Below, piece by piece: positions 19,061 through 28,062 of a DNA stretch of 64,000 nt. Every line of letters starts with the position of its first letter. Positions within the stretch are counted from its first letter, which is position 1. The notes under the pieces are model-generated. The model was not told the origin of the DNA. It saw only the letters and a program-made list of their open reading frames with translations, and ran no database searches. Both the position numbers and the translations under genes were made by a program. Location: contig NZ_WMDZ01000001.1 of NCBI RefSeq assembly GCF_021735935.1, forward strand, positions 2,170,001-2,234,000. Direction: 5' to 3'. The DNA comes from Sulfitobacter sp. M39. GTDB taxonomy: Bacteria; Pseudomonadota; Alphaproteobacteria; Rhodobacterales; Rhodobacteraceae.

Positions 19061-20689
19061 TTAACCCTGAACCGCGCCCAATGCCACCCCCGCCTTGCTT
19101 AGCGCATCCCAGATACGGCCATCGCGACCATAGATATCGGCGCGATACTGCGTATGGCCGCGCGGCGTGGTGAAGGCAGTACGGTAGATGATGTGGACCG
19201 GCACTTCGGTATCAAGATGAACGAAAGTCTCGCGGCCTGTGGCCAGTTGCCGTTTGAAATAGGCGACAGGGTCAGCCGCTTGCGGGGCCAGCAGCGTATA
19301 GGCGAAATCAAACGGATCGGCGAGCCGCACGCAGCCGTGGCTAAAGGCACGAACGTCGCGGTCAAACAGGCTCTTGGAGGGCGTGTCGTGCAGGTAGATG
19401 TTGTATTTGTTGGGGAAAATGAACTTCACCAGCCCAAGCGCATTGGTCCGCCCCGGCTTTTGGCGCATGCCATAGGGGAAGGTGCGCGCTGTATAACGGC
19501 TAAAGTTCACCGACCCACGGCTGATGATCCGGCCGCGGTTATCGATCAGATCAATATGACCCGCGGCATTGGGGTTGCGCTGCATCGACGGCAGATATTC
19601 CTTGGTCACGATCGACCGCGGCACCGTCCAGGTCGGGTTGATGACGATATATTCCATCACATCCGAGAATTCAGGCGTCAGGCGGTCCGATTGGTTCGCC
19701 CCCACGACCGAGCGTGTCTCGAAGGTGACCTGCCCGTTGTCGACGACGGACGCGGTAAAGGCTGGGATATTGACCAGCACGTGACGTGCGCCGCGTTCCT
19801 TGTTCAACCAGCGTTCACGCTCCATCGCGACGATGACGGATTGCAGCCGCGTCTCGACGCTCTTGTTGATCTCGGCCATGGTGCCGGAGCCGGCAACGCC
19901 GTCCTCGTTCAGCCCGTGATCTTTTTGAAAGCTGCGCACCGCTTCTTGCAAAGTGGCGTCATAGGTCATCACGTTGGACCGTTTCAGATACCCCATCGAC
20001 ATCAACCGGTTACGCAGCGCGACCACTTGCGTGCCTTGCGCCCCGGGCTTGAGCGAGGATGCAGGCACCGCGGGCCCCCAACCGCCTTGGGTCAGCAAAT
20101 GCTCCATCCGCAGCTTTTCACGCATCAGGGCGTTATACTCCATCGTCCGCGGGCGCAGATTGCGCAGGAACGGTGTGGGATCGGAAGAAATGAAATCGGT
20201 GATATAGGTCTGACGGTCGCGGTATGGCACTTCGCGCACGATGGACGGATCAATGCGCGACGGCACCAGCACACCGGTTTGCAGATCACGGGCGTATTGC
20301 AGGAAGACGCGGGTCAACTCGACCTCGGCCAGCCCGCGATCCCGCGGGGTCTGCGCGTTCTTAAGCTTGTCCATCAACCCTTGCGGGTCATAGCGAGCAA
20401 CGGGCAGCCCGTGCAGATCAGCCGCGCGGATCGCCGACATAAGTGCGGCACGTCGGGCACGCTGTGTCTCTGTCGCTTCGGTCCAGATCGGCGCATAGCC
20501 GTGGGTCCGGTAGTAGGCGGCGATATCCTCATCCCGCGCGGCGGCTTCGGCAACGGCCTGTTTGAACGCGGTCACCTGCGCAAAAGCGGGTTGCGGCGCG
20601 GTAAAGAGAGTCAGAGCTGTGGCAGCAGCCCCCAGAAAACCGGCCATGCGGCGAAATTTCCGCGATTGAATGCTTAAAATACGAGTCAT
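19061..20689 (-). CDS. L,D-transpeptidase (YcbB-like) with peptidoglycan-binding domain
   Basis: A 542-residue exported protein: basic N-terminus and signal peptide ending near QPAFAQ, a central peptidoglycan-binding domain (LRNRLMSMGYLKRSNVMTYD, about residues 225-285), and a YkuD catalytic domain with SHGCVRLADPFDF around Cys453. It makes 3-3 cross-links or attaches proteins to peptidoglycan in the periplasm. The domain order matches the large YcbB/LdtD type. It opens the four-gene envelope operon with lpxD, the ACP gene and the ketosynthase gene. Confidence 0.92.
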   Translation of the reverse strand: MTRILSIQSRKFRRMAGFLGAAATALTLFTAPQPAFAQVTAFKQAVAEAAARDEDIAAYYRTHGYAPIWTEATETQRARRAALMSAIRAADLHGLPVARYDPQGLMDKLKNAQTPRDRGLAEVELTRVFLQYARDLQTGVLVPSRIDPSIVREVPYRDRQTYITDFISSDPTPFLRNLRPRTMEYNALMREKLRMEHLLTQGGWGPAVPASSLKPGAQGTQVVALRNRLMSMGYLKRSNVMTYDATLQEAVRSFQKDHGLNEDGVAGSGTMAEINKSVETRLQSVIVAMERERWLNKERGARHVLVNIPAFTASVVDNGQVTFETRSVVGANQSDRLTPEFSDVMEYIVINPTWTVPRSIVTKEYLPSMQRNPNAAGHIDLIDNRGRIISRGSVNFSRYTARTFPYGMRQKPGRTNALGLVKFIFPNKYNIYLHDTPSKSLFDRDVRAFSHGCVRLADPFDFAYTLLAPQAADPVAYFKRQLATGRETFVHLDTEVPVHIIYRTAFTTPRGHTQYRADIYGRDGRIWDALSKAGVALGAVQG

Positions 20690-21002
20690 TGATTCCCCCG
20701 AAATCGGTAAGCTTTGGATTTCCTAGATAGGCAGGGAACCTCATGCGCTTGTCCAATAACAATGCCCGTGAATTGAAAACTAAGGATAAATTGATGCTTA
20801 TCGGCATCGCCCCTGTGGCAAAAATGAACAACCAACTAAGGGTTGCGCAAAAATTCGCCTAAATTTGTTGATGGATGGAACCTTTTCGATTCAGCACTTG
20901 GTTCAAGAATCGCGCTATGCCATAAATTGTTGCATCTGGGGATCGATGGAAAACTCCGTGTAACATCATGGAACCAAAGGCAGAAGACGGGACATACAAC
21001 AA
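20690..21002. other. Divergent intergenic region, 313 bases
   Basis: No credible gene is present. The region is AT-richer than its surroundings and must contain the divergent promoters of the L,D-transpeptidase operon and the DUF882 gene. I could not identify convincing promoter elements or a structured RNA by eye. Confidence 0.5.
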
Positions 21003-21572
21003 ATGACTGGTAAGAGCACTTCGGGCATGACCCGGCGCTCCGTATTGGGCGCATTCGCAGCGACGGCCGTAGCAGCGGCACCGACCTTCGCAAACGCAGC
21101 AGGATTTTTGCGTGGGGCCGGCGATATTCGTCGCATCAAGATGTATTCCGGCCGGACCGGCGAACGCATCGACATGATCTATTGGATCGAAGGCAACTAC
21201 ATCAAAGATGCCGTATCCGAGCTGAACTATTTTATGCGTGACTGGCGTACAGATGGCGTCAAGTCGATGGACCTGCGCACCGTGGACATCATGGCCGCGT
21301 CGCATAACCTTCTGGATGTGTCCGAACCCTATATGCTTCTATCCGGCTACCGCAGCCCGCAGACCAACGCGATGCTGCGTTCCAGATCGCGGGGTGTGGC
21401 CAAGAACTCCCTCCATATGCGTGGTCAGGCGGCTGACCTGCGTCTGGCGTCGCGTTCGGTGAACCAGATGGCACGTGCAGCGATTGCCTGTAACGGTGGC
21501 GGTGTCGGTCGCTATTCCGGCTCGAACTTCGTGCACATGGATTGCGGTCAGGTGCGTAACTGGGGCGGCTAA
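21003..21572 (+). CDS. DUF882 (YcbK-like) peptidase M15-type protein, Tat-like export signal
   Basis: A 189-residue protein with a twin-arginine-like leader (TRRSVLGAFAATAVAAAP). The body is the DUF882/peptidase M15A domain with the zinc-site segments SLHMRGQAADLRL and FVHMDCG and the conserved LLSGYRSPQTNAMLR. E. coli MepK (YcbK), a peptidoglycan endopeptidase cutting meso-DAP-meso-DAP (3-3) cross-links, belongs to this family. It lies back to back with the L,D-transpeptidase that would make such cross-links, which fits a shared cell-wall role. The ribosome site is weak. Confidence 0.88.
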   Translation: MTGKSTSGMTRRSVLGAFAATAVAAAPTFANAAGFLRGAGDIRRIKMYSGRTGERIDMIYWIEGNYIKDAVSELNYFMRDWRTDGVKSMDLRTVDIMAASHNLLDVSEPYMLLSGYRSPQTNAMLRSRSRGVAKNSLHMRGQAADLRLASRSVNQMARAAIACNGGGVGRYSGSNFVHMDCGQVRNWGG

Positions 21573-21596
21573 GCACCTCAGGACGACCACGGAAAC

Positions 21597-21620
21597 AAAG
21601 CGCCCTCGGGCGCTTTTTTC
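21597..21620 (+). terminator. Intrinsic terminator after the DUF882 gene
   Basis: AAAGCGCC-CTCG-GGCGCTTTTTT, a short GC stem followed by a six-T run (21599-21619). Confidence 0.85.
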
Positions 21621-21654
21621 GTTTCTAGCCAACGCGCTATCCGATCTCTTTCGC

Positions 21655-22086
21655 TCAGCCGATCCACACGAGCGTCACCCAGGCCAGCACCCCATAGCGC
21701 AACGCCTTGCCGATACCGACGATGGCAACGAAAGACCACAGCGGCTCTCTTAGCACCCCTGCGGTGACGGTCAGCGCATCGCCGACAACCGGAAACCAGC
21801 TTACCAGCAGCGACCAGCGGCCATAGCGCGCGTACCACATCTCGGCCCGCGCCATTTGCGACGGGGACGCAGGAAACCAACGCTTATGTTGGAACCGCAG
21901 CACCGCATGCCCCAGCCCCCAATTCACCACCGATCCCAAGACATTGCCCACGGTGGCAACCGCTAACAAAACCAGAACCCCGTGCTGCCCGTGGATCATC
22001 AGCCCGACCAGCAACGCTTCGGATTGCATGGGGAGAATCGTCGCTGCAAGAAAGGCGACCGCAAAAAGGCTCAGGTAACCGGTCAT
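21655..22086 (-). CDS. YqaA family small membrane protein (SNARE-associated/DedA-like)
   Basis: I start at the ATG at 22086 (MTGYLSLFAVAFL), giving 143 residues; the frame from 22149 adds an unconserved hydrophilic leader. It has four hydrophobic segments and the family pattern VGNVLGSVVNWGLG plus YGRWSLLVSWFPVVGD, as in E. coli YqaA and the wider VTT/SNARE-associated group. The proposed role is in membrane lipid handling, unproven. It is a single gene upstream of the tRNA-Ser gene. Confidence 0.82.
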   Translation of the reverse strand: MTGYLSLFAVAFLAATILPMQSEALLVGLMIHGQHGVLVLLAVATVGNVLGSVVNWGLGHAVLRFQHKRWFPASPSQMARAEMWYARYGRWSLLVSWFPVVGDALTVTAGVLREPLWSFVAIVGIGKALRYGVLAWVTLVWIG

Positions 22087-22175
22087 CGACGCGCCCGAAC
22101 CAACGGGCATCTGGTGACCCGTTTGGGGCATAGCGTCCGATGATCGCACCGGCGGAATATGTCGTAAGGGGGGTA

Positions 22176-22265
22176 TGGCGGACAGACAGGGATTCGAACC
22201 CTGGAGACGGTCTCCCGCCTACACACTTTCCAGGCGTGCGCCTTCGACCACTCGGCCACCTGTCC
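22176..22265 (-). tRNA. tRNA-Ser (GGA anticodon)
   Basis: A 90-nt class II tRNA including an encoded CCA. The acceptor stem GGACAGG pairs with TCTGTCC, the D-arm begins GCCGAGTGG, the anticodon loop is CTGGAAA (anticodon GGA), a long variable arm with GGGAGACC follows, and the T-arm contains GGTTCGAATCC. Confidence 0.95.
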
Positions 22266-22347
22266 ATTGAGGGGGTGTTTAACGTGACCTGCAGGCGGGG
22301 TGCAAGGGGTAAAACGCGCGAAATTCAACAAGATTTCAATGCGCCGC

Positions 22348-23067
22348 TCAGCTGTCGAGATGGACGTAGATCCGGCGGGTGCCGCGCCCCTTTTTCTCAA
22401 TCTTGCCAAGGCGTACCGCCCCAATCTCTCCGGTGCGGGCAACGTGGGTGCCACCGCAGGGCTGCAGGTCGATCCATCCGTCACCCTCTCCGATTTGCAC
22501 CAGACGCACGTTGGTCGCCGTGACTGGTGGTGCGACGGATAACGTCTTGACCAGTTCGGGTGCGGCTTGCAGTTCCTCTTGGGTGATCCAGTGATCCGTA
22601 ATCGGCAAATCCTGCGCGATATAGGACGCCAGCGCGTCTTCAATGCCGTCGCGATCCTCTGGTGCATCGGCGAGGTCAAAATCCAGCCGCCCATGCGTGG
22701 CCGAGATTTGCCCTCCCACCACGGGGAACGGCACGACCACGGACAAAAGATGCATCAGGCTGTGCACCCGCATGTGCCGGTGCCGGCGGTCCCAATCCAG
22801 CTTTTGCGTGACATGGGTGCCCGGCTGGGGGATTTCTTCGGGCTCGGCCGGGACCAGAATGATGGACCCGTCCAGCCCCTTGACCGTTGTCGCGATCGGC
22901 ATGCGCTGCTTGTCCCAGTTCAGCCAACCGCTGTCCCCAGGTTGCCCGCCGCCCGTGGGATAGAACACCGTCCGGTCCAGTACGATCCCGCCCTCGTCGG
23001 TGATGGCGATGACTTTGGCGGCGCTGTCGCGGGCATAGGCGTCGGTGAGATAGATTGGTTGGTTCAA
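22348..23067 (-). CDS. Alanyl-tRNA editing protein (AlaX-like)
   Basis: A free-standing editing domain of alanyl-tRNA synthetase, 239 residues. It hydrolyses Ser-tRNA(Ala) or Gly-tRNA(Ala). The zinc motifs HxxxH (H102, H106 in RVHSLMHLL) and CGGTH (C204, H208) are intact, and the N-terminal FYPTGGGQPGDSG is typical. It overlaps the end of the mechanosensitive channel gene by 4 bases and is the last gene of the trgA-trgB-cysK-mscS run. Confidence 0.92.
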   Translation of the reverse strand: MNQPIYLTDAYARDSAAKVIAITDEGGIVLDRTVFYPTGGGQPGDSGWLNWDKQRMPIATTVKGLDGSIILVPAEPEEIPQPGTHVTQKLDWDRRHRHMRVHSLMHLLSVVVPFPVVGGQISATHGRLDFDLADAPEDRDGIEDALASYIAQDLPITDHWITQEELQAAPELVKTLSVAPPVTATNVRLVQIGEGDGWIDLQPCGGTHVARTGEIGAVRLGKIEKKGRGTRRIYVHLDS

Positions 23068-25406
23068 CTGTCCTCTCCGTCAGGTTTCGGGTCTGGCGCA
23101 GAGGTCCGCCTGCGCAGCCAGACATCCCGTTGTGGAAAGGGCACCTCTATTTTCTCGGCGGCGAAGCGTTCGACAACGGCATGATTGATATCGCTTTTGA
23201 CCGACATCATCCAATTCACGTCGCGTAGAAACGCACGGATTTCAAACTCCAACGCGTCAGAGCCAAAGTTGACCAGCAGGACATTCGGCGCCGGATTGGC
23301 CAGCACCAGCGGCTGGTCCTCCGCGATTTCGCGCAGGATATTCTCGACACGGCGGGTATCGGTGCCATAGGCAACGCCAACGCTTACGATAAGACGGCCC
23401 ACGGTATTGCCACGGGTAAAGTTGGTCACCGTCCCGCTAACAAGATCGGCGTTCGGGACAATGACATCGGTGCGGTCAAAGGTTTCGATCCGCGTGGACC
23501 GTACCGAAATATCGCGCACATAGCCGGACTTGCCACCGACCTCGATCCAGTCGCCTTCGGAAATGGGGCGTTCGATCAGCAGGATGATCCCCGAAACGAA
23601 GTTGCTGACGATGTTCTGCAGACCGAAACCGATACCGACCGACAGTGCACCGGCAACGATGGCAAGCGAGCTAAGGTCAATGCCCGCCCCCGTGATCGCG
23701 GCCAGCGCGGCCAAAAATATGCCGACATAGCCCAGCCCAGACAGCAGCGCGTTCTGCCCGCCGATGTCGATCTTGGTCTTGGGCAGGACGTTGCTGCGCA
23801 GCGTCCCTTGCAGCAGCCGCGTGAGCAGATAGCCGATCGCAAAGATCACCGCGAAGGCCAGCAGGTTCGACGGCGAGATCTGGCTTTCACCAATGGTGAA
23901 CCCGCGCGAGAATGCGGCCCATAACTCGGTCAGGTCAGCGACCCGTGCGCCCCAGACCAGCGCAAGCACGGGCATCGCCAATAACAGCAAAATCAGACCG
24001 AAGAACAACGGCATCAGCGCTTCGCGTGCGGCAACGCCCTGCCCCGTGATCGCGCCATAGACATCCGCAGAAAAGCGTTGCAGCGCCATGACCAGTCCCA
24101 ACACCGCCAGCGTGGACACATAGGGGCGCAGGATCGCATCGGACAGATCCTGATACCCAACGGCGAATAATAAGGGTGCCGCGACAGCCACCGCAATGGC
24201 CCCAAGCCCGACACTGCGTACAACCCGCGCATGGGTCGACGCTTTGGTGATACCATCGGCGTCTGGCGTATCCTCTTCGGGTTCACGGTAGCTGCGCAGA
24301 ATGCGGCCAATCTGGAACAGCGCAAGGCTGGTCAGCAGGGCCAGCGGGAACTGTACTACTGCACGGGTTGCCGTGCTGGGATCGCCGATTTCAAGCACAG
24401 CCAGCGTCACGATCGACAGAATCATCACAAAGGTGATCGCGTTCACGTAGAACCGTGCGGATTTACGTTGCTTTGCGGACAGCGGCAACAACGCTTCGTC
24501 TTCGTCGCGGGCAAAGACCCGTTCGGACACCCAGCGGAAACCGAAAATCACCAGACCAATCAGCGGAAGCAGTTCAACCACCTGCGTCGCGCGCGTACCC
24601 AGAAAACCGGACTGCCGCGCCGCGATGGTCAGCAGATAGAGCCCTACCAGCGGGAACAGGATGCGCAATAGGGAGACGACAAAGCGCCAGATGCCCATAC
24701 CGCGTGCCTGATGAACGCGGAGCGTATCCACGATTTTCATCGCCCAAAGACGCCCTCGGAACAGCAGCAGCAGACCCGCGATACCGGCAAAAAAGACAGT
24801 CGGCAGGTTGTTTTCCAGCGTATCCAGCGCGCCGTCTGTGTCTTGCTCTGCGCTTTCCTGCCAGAAGGCACCCAGTGCGTTCTGCATCTCGACCAATGCG
24901 GGGCCCCAGTAGGCGGGGTTCAATGGCGACGGCGTCGCGCGTAGCAACCGTTCGGTTTGGCGCTCGCGAATGATCTTGTCGATCTCGCGCACCAGCCCGT
25001 CTGCGCGCAGAAATTCACGCTCTGCGATCTGCACAGGGGCCAGCAGAGTGTTCAACTGCTGGTTGATGTCGGCGCGGGTCTTGGCTACCTCTGGCGCTTC
25101 GGGTTCGGCATTTTCGCCTTCGGGCACGGTACCCAAGGCGGCAAGCTGGTCGCGAAGCGCAGCGATACGTTCAGCGTTCAGCGTGCGCGCGGCCTCGAAT
25201 TCAGCACGGTAGTTGACGATACGCGCGCGCAGGCTGTCGAGTTCAGAGGTCGGTGTGTCGGCCTCTTCAACCGATTGTTCCGCCTTGACCGCAACACTAT
25301 CCCATTGCTCCGCCGTTTCTTCGACGTCGGTCTGCGCGAAAGCCGCAGTCGTCAGGCAAAGCGCCAGAAGACCGCAGGCCAGAAGCCCCCTGAGCGTCGC
25401 GATCAT
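23064..25406 (-). CDS. Large MscS-family mechanosensitive channel with DUF3772 periplasmic domain
   Basis: The start at 25406 gives 780 residues and overlaps the cysK stop (ATGA). A signal peptide (ending TTAAFAQ) is followed by a coiled-coil periplasmic region (about 25-180, DUF3772), some ten hydrophobic segments, and a C-terminal MscS core with the pore helix region LSSLAIVAGALSVGIGFGL and the beta domain DWIEVGGKSGYVRDISVRST. It releases solutes on membrane stretch. The tail is charged. It belongs to the same operon as cysK. Confidence 0.92.
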   Translation of the reverse strand: MIATLRGLLACGLLALCLTTAAFAQTDVEETAEQWDSVAVKAEQSVEEADTPTSELDSLRARIVNYRAEFEAARTLNAERIAALRDQLAALGTVPEGENAEPEAPEVAKTRADINQQLNTLLAPVQIAEREFLRADGLVREIDKIIRERQTERLLRATPSPLNPAYWGPALVEMQNALGAFWQESAEQDTDGALDTLENNLPTVFFAGIAGLLLLFRGRLWAMKIVDTLRVHQARGMGIWRFVVSLLRILFPLVGLYLLTIAARQSGFLGTRATQVVELLPLIGLVIFGFRWVSERVFARDEDEALLPLSAKQRKSARFYVNAITFVMILSIVTLAVLEIGDPSTATRAVVQFPLALLTSLALFQIGRILRSYREPEEDTPDADGITKASTHARVVRSVGLGAIAVAVAAPLLFAVGYQDLSDAILRPYVSTLAVLGLVMALQRFSADVYGAITGQGVAAREALMPLFFGLILLLLAMPVLALVWGARVADLTELWAAFSRGFTIGESQISPSNLLAFAVIFAIGYLLTRLLQGTLRSNVLPKTKIDIGGQNALLSGLGYVGIFLAALAAITGAGIDLSSLAIVAGALSVGIGFGLQNIVSNFVSGIILLIERPISEGDWIEVGGKSGYVRDISVRSTRIETFDRTDVIVPNADLVSGTVTNFTRGNTVGRLIVSVGVAYGTDTRRVENILREIAEDQPLVLANPAPNVLLVNFGSDALEFEIRAFLRDVNWMMSVKSDINHAVVERFAAEKIEVPFPQRDVWLRRRTSAPDPKPDGEDS

Positions 25407-26437
25407 TGGTCTTCGAAGACGCCAGGAATGGATTGTGGGGCGCGGTCCAACCAAGCGGGTACGGGCAGATCTTTTTCACGCAGGAAGTCGGGGTTGAACA
25501 GTTTCGACTGATAGCGCGTGCCAAAGTCGCACAGGATCGTCACGATCGTATGCCCCGGCCCCATATCCTTGGCCAGACGCACCGCACCGGCGACGTTCAC
25601 ACCCGACGACGCCCCAAGGCACAGCCCTTCGTGTTGCAGCAGATCAAAGACATAGGGCAGCGCTTCTGCGTCCGAGACGTTGTAGCTGAAATCGGGCGTG
25701 AACCCTTCTAGGTTCTTGGTGATGCGGACCTGACCGATACCTTCCGCGATTGATCCGCCTTCGGCGACCAGTTCGCCCTTGGTGTAATAGTTATGCAGCG
25801 CGGCCCCGTCCGGATCGGCAATCGCGATCTTCACGCCTTTGGGCTGCAACGCCATGCCGATCCCGGCCAGCGTGCCGCCAGATCCTACCGCACAGCAGAA
25901 CCCGTCAACCTTGCCGCCGGTCTGCTCCCAGATCTCGGGGCCGGTGGTTTCGATATGCGCCTGACGGTTGGCGACGTTGTCGAACTGGTTGGCCCAGATC
26001 ACACCTTCGTTCGTGGTGCGCGCCAGTTCATTCGCGAGCCGTTCCGAGTAGCGCACAAAGTTGTTGGGGTTGCGGTAGGGTGCCGCGGGCACCTGCACCA
26101 GCTCGGCCCCGGCAAGGCGCAGCATATCCTTCTTTTCCTGACTTTGCGTTTCAGGAATGACGATCACGGTTTTGAACCCCATTGATGCGCCGACCAGTGC
26201 CAGCCCGATACCGGTGTTGCCTGCCGTGCCTTCAACAATCGTGCCGCCGGGTTTCAGCGCACCCTTGGCGATGGCATCCTGAATGATGAACAGCGCAGCA
26301 CGGTCCTTGACCGACTGGCCGGGGTTCATGAATTCTGCCTTGCCGTATATCTCGCAGCCGGTTTCCTCGCTCGCCTTGCGCAGACGAATAAGAGGGGTGT
26401 TGCCAATGGCCTGCGCCAGATCAGATGCGACGTGCAT
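25403..26437 (-). CDS. cysK: Cysteine synthase (O-acetylserine sulfhydrylase)
   Basis: A PLP enzyme making cysteine from O-acetylserine and sulfide. Lys44 in NPGQSVKDRA binds PLP, and the EGTAGNTGIGLA loop and GSGGTLAGIG phosphate-binding turn are present. At 344 residues it is longer than the 300-320 of E. coli CysK, with a C-terminal extension, as in the cysK reported downstream of trgAB in Rhodobacter sphaeroides. TAGGAG lies upstream of the ATG, 14 bases after trgB. This placement links it to tellurite/oxyanion stress tolerance. Confidence 0.93.
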   Translation of the reverse strand: MHVASDLAQAIGNTPLIRLRKASEETGCEIYGKAEFMNPGQSVKDRAALFIIQDAIAKGALKPGGTIVEGTAGNTGIGLALVGASMGFKTVIVIPETQSQEKKDMLRLAGAELVQVPAAPYRNPNNFVRYSERLANELARTTNEGVIWANQFDNVANRQAHIETTGPEIWEQTGGKVDGFCCAVGSGGTLAGIGMALQPKGVKIAIADPDGAALHNYYTKGELVAEGGSIAEGIGQVRITKNLEGFTPDFSYNVSDAEALPYVFDLLQHEGLCLGASSGVNVAGAVRLAKDMGPGHTIVTILCDFGTRYQSKLFNPDFLREKDLPVPAWLDRAPQSIPGVFEDQ

Positions 26438-26451
26438 GGGATGCTCCTAAA

Positions 26452-27585
26452 TCAAGTTACATCCGGTGTAGCGGCGGGCGCTTCCAACCTCAAGCGTTCC
26501 CGATGCCGCGCAAGCCAGTAAGCGGCAATCACCAGCGGCGCATTGGCAGCTTCAAGCTGGTCTACCATCGTCATCAGCGCATCAAAGCCGATGGGATGGG
26601 ACCGGATATCCTCGCTTTCCGCCTCGAGCCCGTTCACACCGGTGCTACCATCGGGCAAATCTGCAAGCCCCAGATAGATATAGAAAAATTCCGTAGAATC
26701 CCCCGGAGAGGCATAGACTTCCGCGATTTTTTCAAGCTTGCGCAGGGTCAGCCCCGCTTCTTCCTGTGCCTCGCGGTGCGCGGCGTCTTCGGGGCTTTCG
26801 CCCGGATCAACACGGCCCGCGATGGGTTCAAGTTGCCACTGCGCGCGATCCCCCCGCGCCACCGGCCCCATGCGCAGCTGCTCTACCAGCATCACCCGAT
26901 CCCGCACCGGATCATAGGGCAGCACCAACGCGGCATCGGTCGCGACGAAGACCGCCCGCTCCAGCACATCGGTCATCGTGCCGTCGAAACGCTCGTGCGC
27001 GAGGTGATATTCGTTCAGCGCGAAATAATTGGTATAGGCGCGGTCAATCCGGTCGATCCGCACCTTGCCATCCAGCGTCCCTCCCCCGTGTTTCGACCCA
27101 AGCGCATTCACCTGCGCCGCTGCCCGTGACCGGATCATCGGGAACATCTGGGCCACGCGGTCGGCGGTGTAGACGCCGAAATAATCCATCACCTCGCGCG
27201 CGGCAAAGCAGCTAAGCGCGCCCCAGTCTGCCTGCCACTGCGTCAGCGACCAGCGGTCACGTGTCGTCCATTGATCGGGCCGCGCGAAATAGCCCAAAGC
27301 CTTTGCGCCGCTTTCCAACGTGACCTCTTGCAGATCGTAGGCAAAGCTGCCCTCGTAGAAATTCAACCGGTCCAGATCGTTCTGCCCCAGCCCGCGCAGC
27401 AACAACCCTTCGGCAGATTGGCCCGGTGCCGGCACGATGCAAGGGAATGGTCCCTCGACCACGGACAAGGCGATGTGATCCGGCAAACGGTCCGGCGAGA
27501 TGTCAAGCCGGTCCGCCGCGCGCCCCATCACGATTTCAAGCAGCGGCACATGCCGCAACGACCCATAGAGAAAAAGATCTGTCAT
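26452..27585 (-). CDS. trgB: TrgB-like fusion of gamma-glutamylcyclotransferase-like and NUDIX domains
   Basis: A 377-residue two-domain protein. Residues 1-150 have the GGCT/AIG2-like start LFLYGSLRH. Residues about 200-350 are a NUDIX hydrolase of the ADP-ribose pyrophosphatase type, with the box GRVDPGESPEDAAHREAQEE complete. R. sphaeroides TrgB, part of a tellurite-resistance locus, is the match I recall, and the order trgA-trgB-cysK is the same. The biochemical link between ADP-ribose hydrolysis and oxyanion resistance is unknown. The gene starts 4 bases after trgA ends. Confidence 0.85.
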   Translation of the reverse strand: MTDLFLYGSLRHVPLLEIVMGRAADRLDISPDRLPDHIALSVVEGPFPCIVPAPGQSAEGLLLRGLGQNDLDRLNFYEGSFAYDLQEVTLESGAKALGYFARPDQWTTRDRWSLTQWQADWGALSCFAAREVMDYFGVYTADRVAQMFPMIRSRAAAQVNALGSKHGGGTLDGKVRIDRIDRAYTNYFALNEYHLAHERFDGTMTDVLERAVFVATDAALVLPYDPVRDRVMLVEQLRMGPVARGDRAQWQLEPIAGRVDPGESPEDAAHREAQEEAGLTLRKLEKIAEVYASPGDSTEFFYIYLGLADLPDGSTGVNGLEAESEDIRSHPIGFDALMTMVDQLEAANAPLVIAAYWLARHRERLRLEAPAATPDVT

Positions 27586-27589
27586 CGGC

Positions 27590-28030
27590 TTAAGGAAACT
27601 TGTTGTCGATAAGGTTTGTGATCACGCCGCTGACGGCCCCGCCAATCAACACGACCGCGATGATCGGCACCGTCGCCATGATCAGGAAGTATTCGGCACC
27701 GATACCGATCATGCCCACCAGCGCCTCTCCGACACCGCCATAGCGGTGCATCATCGCTTTCTCGATCATCTCGCGGCCTGCCTGAATGAACAGCCCCCAG
27801 AACACCAGAACCACGGCACCGGTCAGCCCGATGGTGATCCCTTCGGAAGCGCCACCGCCCGCACGTGCCCCCATGACCCGCCACCCGACCGCGAGCCCGA
27901 GGGCAATATTGGTGGGAATGAAATACCCGAACTGGGTGGATTCAGGCATCAGGGGCATGATCATGCGCGAAAGGGCAAAGCCCATCAGCGCCAGGCAGAA
28001 AGCAGCTGTCAGGCGGGCAGCGGTCGGCAT
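27590..28030 (-). CDS. trgA: TrgA family membrane protein (tellurite resistance)
   Basis: A 146-residue protein with four hydrophobic segments (about residues 8-28, 38-55, 65-85, 110-135) and the family pattern YFIPTNIALGLAVGWRVMG. It has AAGGAAAT upstream. Based on the R. sphaeroides trgAB-cysK locus it contributes to tellurite tolerance by an unknown mechanism. It lies 32 bases after cfa and 4 bases before trgB, so it may be expressed with the photo-oxidative stress genes upstream. Confidence 0.83.
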   Translation of the reverse strand: MPTAARLTAAFCLALMGFALSRMIMPLMPESTQFGYFIPTNIALGLAVGWRVMGARAGGGASEGITIGLTGAVVLVFWGLFIQAGREMIEKAMMHRYGGVGEALVGMIGIGAEYFLIMATVPIIAVVLIGGAVSGVITNLIDNKFP

Positions 28031-28062
28031 CGGGATTTCCTTAGACTACAAGCAATGCGCCC

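Noticed and set aside
19154..20677. 507-codon plus-strand frame opposite the L,D-transpeptidase
   Set aside because: Antisense shadow; the transpeptidase motifs on the minus strand are complete.
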